Origin: Streptomyces sp. NRRL F-5727
Lineage (GTDB): Bacteria > Actinomycetota > Actinomycetes > Streptomycetales > Streptomycetaceae
DNA length: 15,762 bases
Reading direction: 5' to 3'
Assembly: GCF_000719555.1 (NCBI RefSeq)
Contig: NZ_JOGX01000100.1
Span: forward strand, 1-15,762
Part shown: positions 7,212 to 12,640 of the stretch, one piece after another
How positions within the stretch are numbered: position 1 is the first letter of the stretch
Layout of the letters: each line of letters begins with the position of its first letter
Program-made: the position numbers and the translations under genes
The notes under the pieces: generated by a model
What the model saw: the letters and a program-made list of their open reading frames with translations, nothing else
What the model was told of the DNA's origin: nothing
The model's database searches: none

Positions 7212-7723
7212 GCGGCGCTCTCTTCCTCTACGAGTCGGGTGAGCCGGATGCGGTTGATCTTGCCCAGTTCGGCGCGGACGATCTCGCGCTCCTGCTCGGG
7301 CGCGTTGCCGATCCGGTCCTTGACCGCGTCGCGCATCTGCTCGCCGGTCCTGCCGGTGGCGCAGATGAGGAAGACGTGGCCGAACTTCTCCTGGTAGGCC
7401 AGGTTCAGTTCGAGCATCTCGGCCTTGAGCTCGGCGGAGGCACCGGCCATCCCGCTCTGCTCGCGGGTGGAGGTGGCATCCCCTTCCTTCGGACGACCGA
7501 TCGGCGGGTGGCCCGCCATCGCCTCGGCCAGGTCCTCGGCGGTGAGCTCGGCCGTGGCGGCGTCGCTCGCGAGGAAGAGGGCTTCGGCGGTGGTGTACGG
7601 GCGCTGGGCGAGGATCCTGCTCCCCCACGCCGAGCTGGAGCACACCTCGTGGAGCGCGGCGCGGGCCTCGCTGTCCGCCGAGGTGTTGAACCGGGTGAGG
7701 CCCGGTGTCGTACCTGAAGTCAC
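7208..7723 (-). CDS. uraD: OHCU decarboxylase
   Basis: A 171-residue 2-oxo-4-hydroxy-4-carboxy-5-ureidoimidazoline decarboxylase, the last step giving S-allantoin. The GTG at 7723 has GGAGG six bases upstream. Family motifs are HPPIG at 72-76 (catalytic His72), REQSGM at 87-92 (Glu88, Gln89), and YQEKFGHVFLICATGRTGEQM, the usual FGxxFxIxAxG block. It is the first gene of the urate operon. The tail overlaps uraH by ATGA (7208-7211), implying coupled translation. The promoter at 7772-7801 with its palindromic operator lies directly upstream. Confidence 0.95.
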   Translation of the reverse strand: MTSGTTPGLTRFNTSADSEARAALHEVCSSSAWGSRILAQRPYTTAEALFLASDAATAELTAEDLAEAMAGHPPIGRPKEGDATSTREQSGMAGASAELKAEMLELNLAYQEKFGHVFLICATGRTGEQMRDAVKDRIGNAPEQEREIVRAELGKINRIRLTRLVEEESAA

Positions 7724-7771
7724 GGGAAGCCTCCGTGGCTGTTTTTCGCTGTGCGTCGGACGGGCTGCGGA

Positions 7772-7801
7772 TAGCTAACGCCCTCGACAACAACACGTCA
7801 A
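7772..7801 (-). promoter_or_regulatory. Urate operon promoter
   Basis: On the minus strand, TTGACG (7796-7801) is followed after 18 bp by TAGCTA (7772-7777). This fits a housekeeping sigma promoter about 50-80 bp upstream of the uraD start. The -35 is partly covered by the palindrome at 7798-7812. The catalase promoter has the same geometry. Confidence 0.6.
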
Positions 7802-7812
7802 CACTTTGTTGA
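7798..7812. promoter_or_regulatory. Operator palindrome, urate operon
   Basis: TCAACA-CTT-TGTTGA, a 6-bp inverted repeat around 3 bp. It reads TCAACAAAGTGTTGA on the minus strand. It overlaps the -35 of the urate operon. The only other copy I found is at 10565-10579, over the catalase -35, differing by one base in the centre. Overlap with the -35 suggests a repressor site; the protein is not identified. Confidence 0.7.
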
Positions 7813-7828
7813 AAAATCGGCGTTACAA

Positions 7829-7860
7829 AAGCCGCCGTCCCGACACGTGGACGACGGCTT
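7829..7860 (-). terminator. Rho-independent terminator of the HTH gene
   Basis: On the minus strand AAGCCGTCGTCC (7860-7849) pairs with GGACGGCGGCTT (7840-7829) with one U-G wobble and an 8-nt loop, followed by TTGTAAC. Together with the last stem bases this gives a run of four T. It lies 18 bp past the HTH stop and just before the urate promoter, so it insulates the two units. Confidence 0.75.
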
Positions 7861-7878
7861 GTGCCTGCTCTTGATCAA

Positions 7879-8247
7879 CTACGCGTTCTTGGAGGCGTTT
7901 TCCCTGTTCAGGTAGTTGTAGACGGTGAAGCGGCTGACACCCAGTGCCCCCGCCACCGTCTCCACCCCGTGCCGCACCGAGAAGGCGCCGCGGGCCTCCA
8001 GGACGCGGACGACCTCCTGCTTGCTCTTGCGGTCGAGCTCCGACAGCGGCATCCCGTGCCGCCGCTCCATCGCCGCGAGGATGTGGTCCAGCGAGTCCGA
8101 GAGCTGCGGCAGCCGTACGGCGAGGACGTCCTCGCCCTCCCAGGACAGGACGACGTCGTCCGCCGCCGCCTGAGCGGGCTCGAGGAGCTCCGCGCCCATC
8201 GCGTCGACCAGCGGCTTCACCGCCGCCGCCAAGGGGTGCTCGGTCAC
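7879..8247 (-). CDS. Small helix-turn-helix DNA-binding regulator
   Basis: A 122-residue protein whose C-terminal third is a clear helix-turn-helix. SKQEVVRVLEARGAFS (75-90) is followed by VETVAGALGVSRFTVYNYLNR (95-115), with VSRFTVYNYL as recognition helix. This resembles the Fis-like HTH_22 end of YheO-type regulators, but the usual PAS-like N-terminal domain is missing. The first 70 residues form a short acidic region of unknown role. The GTG start overlaps the stop of the preceding thiamine-binding-fold gene (GTGA, 8244-8247) and has GGGAGG seven bases upstream. Its position between the urate and glyoxylate operons makes it a candidate regulator of either, which is inference from location only. 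Confidence 0.75.
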   Translation of the reverse strand: MTEHPLAAAVKPLVDAMGAELLEPAQAAADDVVLSWEGEDVLAVRLPQLSDSLDHILAAMERRHGMPLSELDRKSKQEVVRVLEARGAFSVRHGVETVAGALGVSRFTVYNYLNRENASKNA

Positions 8248-8507
8248 TTCGCGTCCTCCCCGCCCTCACCGATCACGTTGACCTGGAGCGAGACCCGGGT
8301 GGCACCGGCACCGAGCGCCTTGCGCAGCAGCTCGTCGACGGCGGTGAGCACGGCGTCGGCGCCGCCTTCCGCGGTGTTGCCGAAGGGGCCGACATCGACC
8401 GCGTCCAGTTCGGCCGACTGGATGACCTCACGGGCCACGACCGCGTGCGCCGGCGCCTCGTCGAGGTCGAACGGCTCGGTCGTGAACTCCACTCTCAAAC
8501 GCACCAT
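8244..8507 (-). CDS. Thiamine-binding-fold (MTH1187/YqgV-like) protein
   Basis: An 87-residue protein with the pattern of the MTH1187/YqgV family (PF01910): a first strand RLRVEFTTEPFD, a helix AHAVVAREVIQSAELD, then the central VGPFGNTAEGGADAVLTAVDELLRKALGAGATRVSLQVNV. Family members normally show GPMGTxxEG, the WDEV-like helix and GAxRVxTxIKI at these places. They are ferredoxin-like oligomers, and some bind thiamine. No enzyme activity is expected. The ATG at 8507 is used here; GTG at 8504 is equally possible, because the GGGGG ribosome binding site sits only one base before the ATG. It is co-transcribed with the HTH gene through a 4-bp overlap, which suggests a ligand-sensing partner (inference). 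Confidence 0.65.
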   Translation of the reverse strand: MVRLRVEFTTEPFDLDEAPAHAVVAREVIQSAELDAVDVGPFGNTAEGGADAVLTAVDELLRKALGAGATRVSLQVNVIGEGGEDAK

Positions 8508-8520
8508 GCCCCCACGCTAC

Positions 8521-8534
8521 GGCCCGTTCGGGCC
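8521..8534. promoter_or_regulatory. Palindrome upstream of the thiamine-fold/HTH pair
   Basis: GGCCCG-TT-CGGGCC, perfect 6-bp arms, 14 bp upstream of the 8507 start. It could be an autoregulatory operator for the HTH protein or a leader hairpin. Confidence 0.35.
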
Positions 8535-8564
8535 ACTGGGGAGCCCCGGACCTGCGGGGACCTC

Positions 8565-8594
8565 TTGACAAGTCGGACGCTCGCCCGGCAACCT
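8565..8594 (+). promoter_or_regulatory. Promoter of hyi-glxR
   Basis: TTGACA (8565-8570, a perfect -35) is followed after 18 bp by CAACCT (8589-8594), a weak -10. The downstream end runs into the first TTCCG operator at 8594, which fits repression near the start of transcription. Confidence 0.5.
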
Positions 8595-8629
8595 TCCGTC
8601 AGACAGAAAACGACTTCCGCAATACGGAA
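8594..8629. promoter_or_regulatory. Two TTCCG-N5-CGGAA operators
   Basis: The perfect site TTCCGCAATACGGAA lies at 8615-8629, and an imperfect one, TTCCGTCAGACAGAA, at 8594-8608. Their centres are 21 bp apart, two helical turns, so both face the same side. The downstream site includes the first bases of the hyi ribosome binding site. The shape fits an IclR-family dimer. AllR, an IclR-type repressor, controls allantoin and glyoxylate genes in S. coelicolor and is a natural candidate, but I cannot match its operator from memory. Confidence 0.6.
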
Positions 8630-8644
8630 GGAGCGCCGCCCCTC

Positions 8645-9496
8645 ATGGCCCGCTTCTCAGAAGGCGCCGGCTCGGACCAGCGCTTCGATGTGAACCTGTC
8701 GATCCTCTTCACGGAACTCCCGCTCCTGGAGCGCCCCGCGGCCGCCGCCGCGGCCGGCTTCACCGCGGTCGAGCTGTGGTGGCCCTGGATCGACACCGCC
8801 ACCCCCGAGCAGAGTGAGCTCGACGCCCTCAGGAAAGCCCTGGAGGACGCCGGCACCCAGCTGGTGGGCCTGAACTTCTACGCCGGGCAGCTCCCCGGCC
8901 CGGACCGCGGCGCGGTCTCGGTCCCGGGCGAGGAGTCCGACCGCTTCAGGGCCAACATCGACATCGCCGCGGACTTCGCCGCCTCGGTCGGCTGCAAGGC
9001 GCTCAACGCGCTCTACGGCAACCGCGTGGAGGGCGTCGACCCGGAGGTCCAGGACGCCCTCGCCCTGGAGAACCTGGTCCTGGCCGCCCGCGCCGCCGAC
9101 CGCGTCGGCGCGATCCTGCTGATCGAGACCCTGAACAAGCCGGAGTCGCCGCTCTACCCGCTGGTGAGCGCCCCCTCCGCGATCGAGGTCGTCGACAAGG
9201 TGAACGAGGCCACCGGGCTCGGCAACGCCAAGTTCCTCCTCGACATCTACCACCTGGCCATGAACGGCGAGGACGTCAGCGCCGTCATCGCGCGGTACGC
9301 GGACAAGACCGGCCACGTGCAGATCGCGGACATGCCGGGCCGCGGCGCCCCGGGCACCGGTGAACTCCCGCTGGAGCAGCTCCTCGACGAGCTGAGGAAG
9401 GCCGGTTACGACGGCTGGGTCGGCCTGGAGTACAAGGCCGCCGACGCCGCCGCGTCCTTCGAATGGCTCGCCGCAGAGGCCCGCCCGGCCCGCTGA
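8645..9496 (+). CDS. hyi: Hydroxypyruvate isomerase
   Basis: A 283-residue TIM-barrel isomerase that interconverts hydroxypyruvate and tartronate semialdehyde in glyoxylate use. The N-terminal FDVNLSILFTELPLLERPAAAAAAGFTAVELWWPW is typical of Hyi. Metal and catalytic residues are visible as Glu161 in LLIETLNKPE, LDIYHLAMNGEDV, HVQIADMPGRGAPGTGEL and the terminal GLEYKA. The ATG at 8645 follows GGAAGGAG at about 11 bases, a long but usable spacing. No better start precedes the conserved region. It is the first gene of a two-gene operon with glxR, 44 bp apart, with two operators just upstream. Confidence 0.92.
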   Translation: MARFSEGAGSDQRFDVNLSILFTELPLLERPAAAAAAGFTAVELWWPWIDTATPEQSELDALRKALEDAGTQLVGLNFYAGQLPGPDRGAVSVPGEESDRFRANIDIAADFAASVGCKALNALYGNRVEGVDPEVQDALALENLVLAARAADRVGAILLIETLNKPESPLYPLVSAPSAIEVVDKVNEATGLGNAKFLLDIYHLAMNGEDVSAVIARYADKTGHVQIADMPGRGAPGTGELPLEQLLDELRKAGYDGWVGLEYKAADAAASFEWLAAEARPAR

Positions 9497-9540
9497 CGCA
9501 GGCCCCCTCCCCGTACCACCTTGTTTTGAGAGGCACCCCC

Positions 9541-10455
9541 ATGAGCAACCTCCCCAGCTCCCCCCAGCCCGCCCGCCCGGCGATCGCGTGGATCGGCCTC
9601 GGCATCATGGGCTCCCCCATGTCCGAGAACCTGATCAAGGCCGGCTACTCCGTCACCGGCTTCACCCTGGAGCAGGACAAGCTCGACCGCCTGGCCGCCG
9701 CCGGCGGCACCGCGGCCGGCTCGATCGCCGAGGCCGTCAAGGACGCCGACGTGATCATCACGATGGTGCCCGCCTCCCCGCAGGTCGAGGCGATCTCCTA
9801 CGGCCCCGAGGGCATCCTGGAGAACGCCAAGCGGGGCGCCCTGATCATCGACATGTCGTCGATCACCCCGCAGACCTCGGTCGACCTGGCCAAGAACGCC
9901 AAGGAGAAGGGCATCCGCGTCATCGACGCCCCCGTCTCCGGCGGCGAGGCCGGCGCCATCGAGGCCGTGCTCTCGATCATGGTCGGCGGCGAGCAGGCCG
10001 ACTTCGACGAGGCCCTCCCGATCCTGGAGGCCCTCGGCAAGGTCATCGTGCTCTGCGGCCCGCACGGCTCCGGCCAGACGGTCAAGGCGGCCAACCAGCT
10101 CATCGTCGCCGTGAACATCCAGGCGTGCGCCGAGGCCGTGGTCTTCCTGGAGAAGTCCGGCGTGGACCTGCAGGCCGCCCTCGACGTCCTCAACGGCGGT
10201 CTGGCCGGCTCGACCGTGCTGACCCGCAAGAAGGACAACTTCCTGAACCGGGACTTCAAGCCCGGCTTCCGGATCGACCTGCACCACAAGGACATGGGCA
10301 TCGTGACCGACGCCGCCCGCAACGTCGGCGCGGCCCTCCCGGTCGGCGCCGTGGTCGCCCAGCTCGTCGCCTCGCTGCGCGCGCAGGGTGACGGCGGCCT
10401 GGACCACTCGGCCCTGCTCCGCGCCGTCGAGCGTCTCTCCGGCGCGCAGCTCTGA
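9541..10455 (+). CDS. glxR: Tartronate semialdehyde reductase
   Basis: A 304-residue beta-hydroxyacid dehydrogenase (2-hydroxy-3-oxopropionate reductase) that reduces tartronate semialdehyde to D-glycerate with NAD(P)H. The ATG at 9541 has GAGAGG seven bases upstream; extension to 9463 would overlap the end of hyi and lacks a ribosome binding site. The Rossmann motif GLGIMGSPMSENLIKAG lies at 19-35. The substrate loop DAPVSGGEAGA follows, and the catalytic lysine is Lys182 in GQTVKAANQL. The C-terminal helical domain carries FRIDLHHKDMGIVTDAARN. Together with hyi it channels glyoxylate carboligase product into glycerate. The carboligase gene itself is not in the window. Confidence 0.93.
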   Translation: MSNLPSSPQPARPAIAWIGLGIMGSPMSENLIKAGYSVTGFTLEQDKLDRLAAAGGTAAGSIAEAVKDADVIITMVPASPQVEAISYGPEGILENAKRGALIIDMSSITPQTSVDLAKNAKEKGIRVIDAPVSGGEAGAIEAVLSIMVGGEQADFDEALPILEALGKVIVLCGPHGSGQTVKAANQLIVAVNIQACAEAVVFLEKSGVDLQAALDVLNGGLAGSTVLTRKKDNFLNRDFKPGFRIDLHHKDMGIVTDAARNVGAALPVGAVVAQLVASLRAQGDGGLDHSALLRAVERLSGAQL

Positions 10456-10461
10456 GCCGAC

Positions 10462-10479
10462 GCCCCGCCTCGGCGGGGC
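10462..10479 (+). terminator. Short terminator hairpin after glxR
   Basis: GCCCCGCC-TC-GGCGGGGC, 8-bp arms, starting 7 bp after the glxR stop, with no U-tract. Confidence 0.55.
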
Positions 10480-10486
10480 CCCAGAT

Positions 10487-10549
10487 TTCCGGTCGGCGGC
10501 GGTGCTGACACCTGTCCTGTCGCGCCCAAGGCGCCGCCGCCGACCGGAA
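10487..10549. terminator. Second, longer hairpin after glxR
   Basis: A perfect 16-bp stem (TTCCGGTCGGCGGCGG at 10487-10502, complement at 10534-10549) around a 31-nt loop. It lies between the glxR terminator and the catalase operator, so it may insulate the catalase promoter from read-through. The stem begins with TTCCGG, unlike the hyi operators. Confidence 0.55.
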
Positions 10550-10564
10550 CACCACACTTCAATT

Positions 10565-10579
10565 TCAACAAACTGTTGA
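10565..10579. promoter_or_regulatory. Operator palindrome, catalase
   Basis: TCAACA-AAC-TGTTGA, the same 15-bp palindrome as at 7798-7812 apart from one central base. With flanks, TTTCAACAAA-C/G-TGTTGACG is shared by both promoters. It overlaps the -35 with the same offset as in the urate operon. Confidence 0.7.
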
Positions 10580-10605
10580 CGCCGTCGGAAGAGCATCCTT
10601 AGTCT
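10576..10605 (+). promoter_or_regulatory. Catalase promoter
   Basis: TTGACG (10576-10581), an 18-bp spacer, then TAGTCT (10600-10605), matching the TANNNT -10 of Streptomyces housekeeping promoters. The start codon lies 45 bp downstream. Confidence 0.65.
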
Positions 10606-10650
10606 CCACGCATCGTCAGCAGCATCCGTACGGAAAGGCCGCCCCGACAC

Positions 10651-12108
10651 ATGACGCAGCGCGTGCTTACGACCGAGTCCGGCGCCCCCGTCGCCGACAA
10701 CCAGAACTCCGCCACCGCCGGCGTCGGCGGCCCTCTGCTCCTCCAGGACCAGCACCTGCTGGAGAAGCTCGCGCGCTTCAACCGTGAGCGGATCCCGGAG
10801 CGCGTGGTGCACGCCCGTGGCTCCGGCGCGTACGGCTACTTCGAGGTGACCGACGACGTCACCGGCTTCACCAAGGCCGACTTCCTCTCCGAGGTGGGCA
10901 AGAAGACGGAGCTGTTCATCCGCTTCTCGACCGTGGCCGACTCGCTCGGCGGCGCGGACGCGGTCCGCGACCCGCGCGGCTTCGCGGTGAAGTTCTACAC
11001 CGAGGAGGGCAACTACGACCTCGTCGGCAACAACACCCCGGTGTTCTTCATCAAGGACCCGATCAAGTTCCCCGACTTCATCCACTCGCAGAAGCGCGAC
11101 CCCTTCACGGGCAAGCAGGAGCCGGACAACGTCTGGGACTTCTGGGCGCACGCCCCCGAGGCCACCCACCAGATCACCTGGCTCATGGGCGACCGCGGCA
11201 TCCCGGCCTCGTACCGTCACATGAACGGCTACGGCTCGCACACCTACCAGTGGACCAACGAGGCGGGCGAGGCGTTCTTCGTCAAGTACCACTTCAAGAC
11301 GAACCAGGGCATCCGCTCCCTCTCCGCCGAGCAGGCCGCCGAACTCGTCGGCAAGGACGCCAACTCGCACCAGACCGACCTGCTCCAGGCGATCGAGCGC
11401 GGCGTGAACCCGTCGTGGACCCTCTACGTGCAGGTCATGCCGGCCGCCGAGGCCGCCGACTACCGCTTCAACCCGTTCGACCTCACCAAGGTGTGGCCGC
11501 ACGCCGACTACCCGCTCCAGCGCGTCGGCCGGATGGTCCTCGACCGCAACCCGGACAACGTCTTCGCCGAGGTCGAGCAGGCCGCGTTCTCCCCGAACAA
11601 CTTCGTGCCGGGCATCGGCCCCTCGCCGGACAAGATGCTGCAGGGCCGTCTCTTCGCCTACGCGGACGCCCACCGCTACCGCCTCGGCGTCAACCACACC
11701 CAGCTCCCGGTGAACGCCCCCAAGGCGACGGTCGCCGAGAACTACGGCCGCGACGGCTTCATGGCGACCCGCAACGGCTCGCGGTACGACAAGAACTACG
11801 AGCCCAACTCGTACCAGGGCCCGGCCCAGACCGACGCGCCGCTCTCCGCGCCGCTCGCGATCCACGGCTGGACCGGCACCCACGCGGCCCCGCAGCACAC
11901 CAAGGACGACGACTTCTTCCAGGCCGGCGAGCTCTACCGGCTGATGTCGGAGGAGGAGAAGTCCCGGCTGATCGCCAACATCGCCGGCGGTCTCTCCCAG
12001 GTGTCCCGCGAGGACGTCATCGAGAAGAACATCGCCCACTTCGCCGCCGCCGACCCCGAGTACGGCAAGCGCGTCGAGGAGGCCGTCCGCGCCCTGCGCG
12101 AGGACTAG
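10651..12108 (+). CDS. Monofunctional haem catalase
   Basis: A 485-residue small-subunit (clade 3 type) catalase that dismutates H2O2 to water and oxygen. Distal His54 lies in [23 protein letters not shown]. The distal Asn lies in [15 protein letters not shown] (127/128). [30 protein letters not shown] is fully conserved. Arg333 and the proximal haem ligand Tyr337 are in [18 protein letters not shown]. There is no signal peptide, so it is cytoplasmic. The ATG at 10651 has GGAAAGG twelve bases upstream, somewhat far. It has its own promoter, 195 bp after glxR. The operator shared with the uricase operon suggests that it clears uricase-derived H2O2. Confidence 0.96.
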   Translation: MTQRVLTTESGAPVADNQNSATAGVGGPLLLQDQHLLEKLARFNRERIPERVVHARGSGAYGYFEVTDDVTGFTKADFLSEVGKKTELFIRFSTVADSLGGADAVRDPRGFAVKFYTEEGNYDLVGNNTPVFFIKDPIKFPDFIHSQKRDPFTGKQEPDNVWDFWAHAPEATHQITWLMGDRGIPASYRHMNGYGSHTYQWTNEAGEAFFVKYHFKTNQGIRSLSAEQAAELVGKDANSHQTDLLQAIERGVNPSWTLYVQVMPAAEAADYRFNPFDLTKVWPHADYPLQRVGRMVLDRNPDNVFAEVEQAAFSPNNFVPGIGPSPDKMLQGRLFAYADAHRYRLGVNHTQLPVNAPKATVAENYGRDGFMATRNGSRYDKNYEPNSYQGPAQTDAPLSAPLAIHGWTGTHAAPQHTKDDDFFQAGELYRLMSEEEKSRLIANIAGGLSQVSREDVIEKNIAHFAAADPEYGKRVEEAVRALRED

Positions 12109-12129
12109 TCCTTCTCGGATTCCCAGACC

Positions 12130-12165
12130 GCGTACGGCGACTGACGGGAGGTCAGCGCCGTACGC
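12130..12165. terminator. Catalase terminator hairpin (stem-loop 1)
   Basis: GCGTACGGCG (12130-12139) pairs with 12156-12165, and CTGAC (12141-12145) with GTCAG (12151-12155). The only defect is one bulged A, so the stem is 15 bp with a 5-nt loop (GGGAG). It starts 21 bp after the catalase stop and has no clear U-tract. Confidence 0.75.
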
Positions 12166-12166
12166 C

Positions 12167-12210
12167 GTCCGGATCGCCGGCCCGGATGAGGGGTGGCCGG
12201 TGATCCGGAC
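12167..12210. repeat. Stem-loop 2
   Basis: GTCCGGATCGCCGGCC (12167-12182) pairs with 12195-12210 over 16 positions, with a single G-U wobble in plus-strand RNA and a 12-nt loop. It begins one base after stem-loop 1. Confidence 0.75.
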
Positions 12211-12217
12211 AGCGTGA

Positions 12218-12324
12218 GGACCGCGGCGGCTCCGAGCCAGTGCGGTGGCCAGGACACATCAGGCCCCCCTTCCAGACCTGAAGGAAGGGACCGGCCGAAG
12301 CGTCCGCCGGAGCCGCCGCGGTCC
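12218..12324. repeat. Stem-loop 3, long-range with inner hairpin
   Basis: A perfect 17-bp outer stem (GGACCGCGGCGGCTCCG at 12218-12234, complement at 12308-12324) encloses 73 nt. Inside, CCCTTCC (12267-12273) pairs with GGAAGGG (12283-12289), and GGCC (12262-12265) with GGCC (12293-12296). The layout of an outer helix with a branched interior looks like a folded RNA. No known RNA family was recognised, and no target-site duplication was seen that would mark an insertion. Confidence 0.65.
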
Positions 12325-12332
12325 CAACGCCC

Positions 12333-12349
12333 GCTCCCCCCAGGGGAGC
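12333..12349. repeat. Stem-loop 4
   Basis: GCTCCCC-CCA-GGGGAGC, perfect 7-bp arms and a 3-nt loop. Confidence 0.6.
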
Positions 12350-12358
12350 CCACCGTCT

Positions 12359-12409
12359 CCGCCCGGTGGTGCGAACGTCCTGTCGCGCCAGCCTCGCACC
12401 GCCGGGCGG
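12359..12409. repeat. Stem-loop 5
   Basis: CCGCCCGGTGGTGCGA (12359-12374) pairs with 12394-12409 over 16 positions with one U-G wobble in plus-strand RNA and a 19-nt loop. As in stem-loop 2, the only departure from Watson-Crick pairing is a wobble on the plus strand, which favours a plus-strand RNA over a DNA-level palindrome. Confidence 0.7.
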
Positions 12410-12419
12410 TCACCAGACG

Positions 12420-12464
12420 AGAGCGCGGAACCAGGTTTACGGTCCCTGGTTCCGCGCTCTTTCG
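12420..12464 (+). terminator. Strong Rho-independent terminator (stem-loop 6)
   Basis: A perfect 16-bp stem (AGAGCGCGGAACCAGG at 12420-12435, complement at 12445-12460), a 9-nt loop, then TTCG. Together with the last stem base this gives a short run of three T. It is about 310 bp past the catalase stop and far from any plus-strand gene end, so it may end a separate small RNA. Confidence 0.75.
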
Positions 12465-12468
12465 TCGT

Positions 12469-12548
12469 CCCCGCCGCACCGGGCCAGCCTCCCCGCGCCG
12501 GACAGCGTCCCCCGCACCAGGACGGCCTCCCCCGCGCCGGGACAGCGC
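12469..12548. repeat. C-rich imperfect tandem repeats
   Basis: Four consecutive units of 18-22 bp on the theme CCCCCGCGCCGGGACAGCGT fill the space between stem-loop 6 and the leader of the HNH gene. No promoter was identified in the following 12549-12640. Confidence 0.6.
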
Positions 12549-12640
12549 ATCGTTTCTGCGGTGAACATCCGCACCCGCACGGAGGAGCGCACCGCGATTC
12601 GCCGCCCGTGCGCCCCGGCGGCGGCGCTATCCACCGGTAC

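Noticed and set aside
7741..7878. Possible small gene between uraD and the HTH gene
   Set aside because: The stretch is fully used by the urate promoter, its operator and the HTH terminator. No start with a ribosome binding site is present.
9406..12039. An 877-codon open frame antisense to hyi, glxR and catalase
   Set aside because: It is also a GC-driven shadow. The plus-strand genes have full family motifs, and this frame encodes only Val/Gly/Leu/Arg-rich filler.
12262..12349. Two runs of six C, recalling the actinobacterial 6C RNA
   Set aside because: In 6C RNA the C-runs lie in the hairpin loops. Here they are largely taken up in stems, and I see no other shared feature, so the name is not justified.
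12130..12464. Resemblance of the packed palindromes to a Streptomyces telomere
   Set aside because: Known telomere palindromes have short conserved loops and lie at replicon ends. This array is internal, lacks those loops, and is bordered by genes on both sides.
12245..12640. Upstream extension of the HNH gene to 12245
   Set aside because: It would place the coding region through three hairpins and the terminator, and put the export signal in the middle of the protein.
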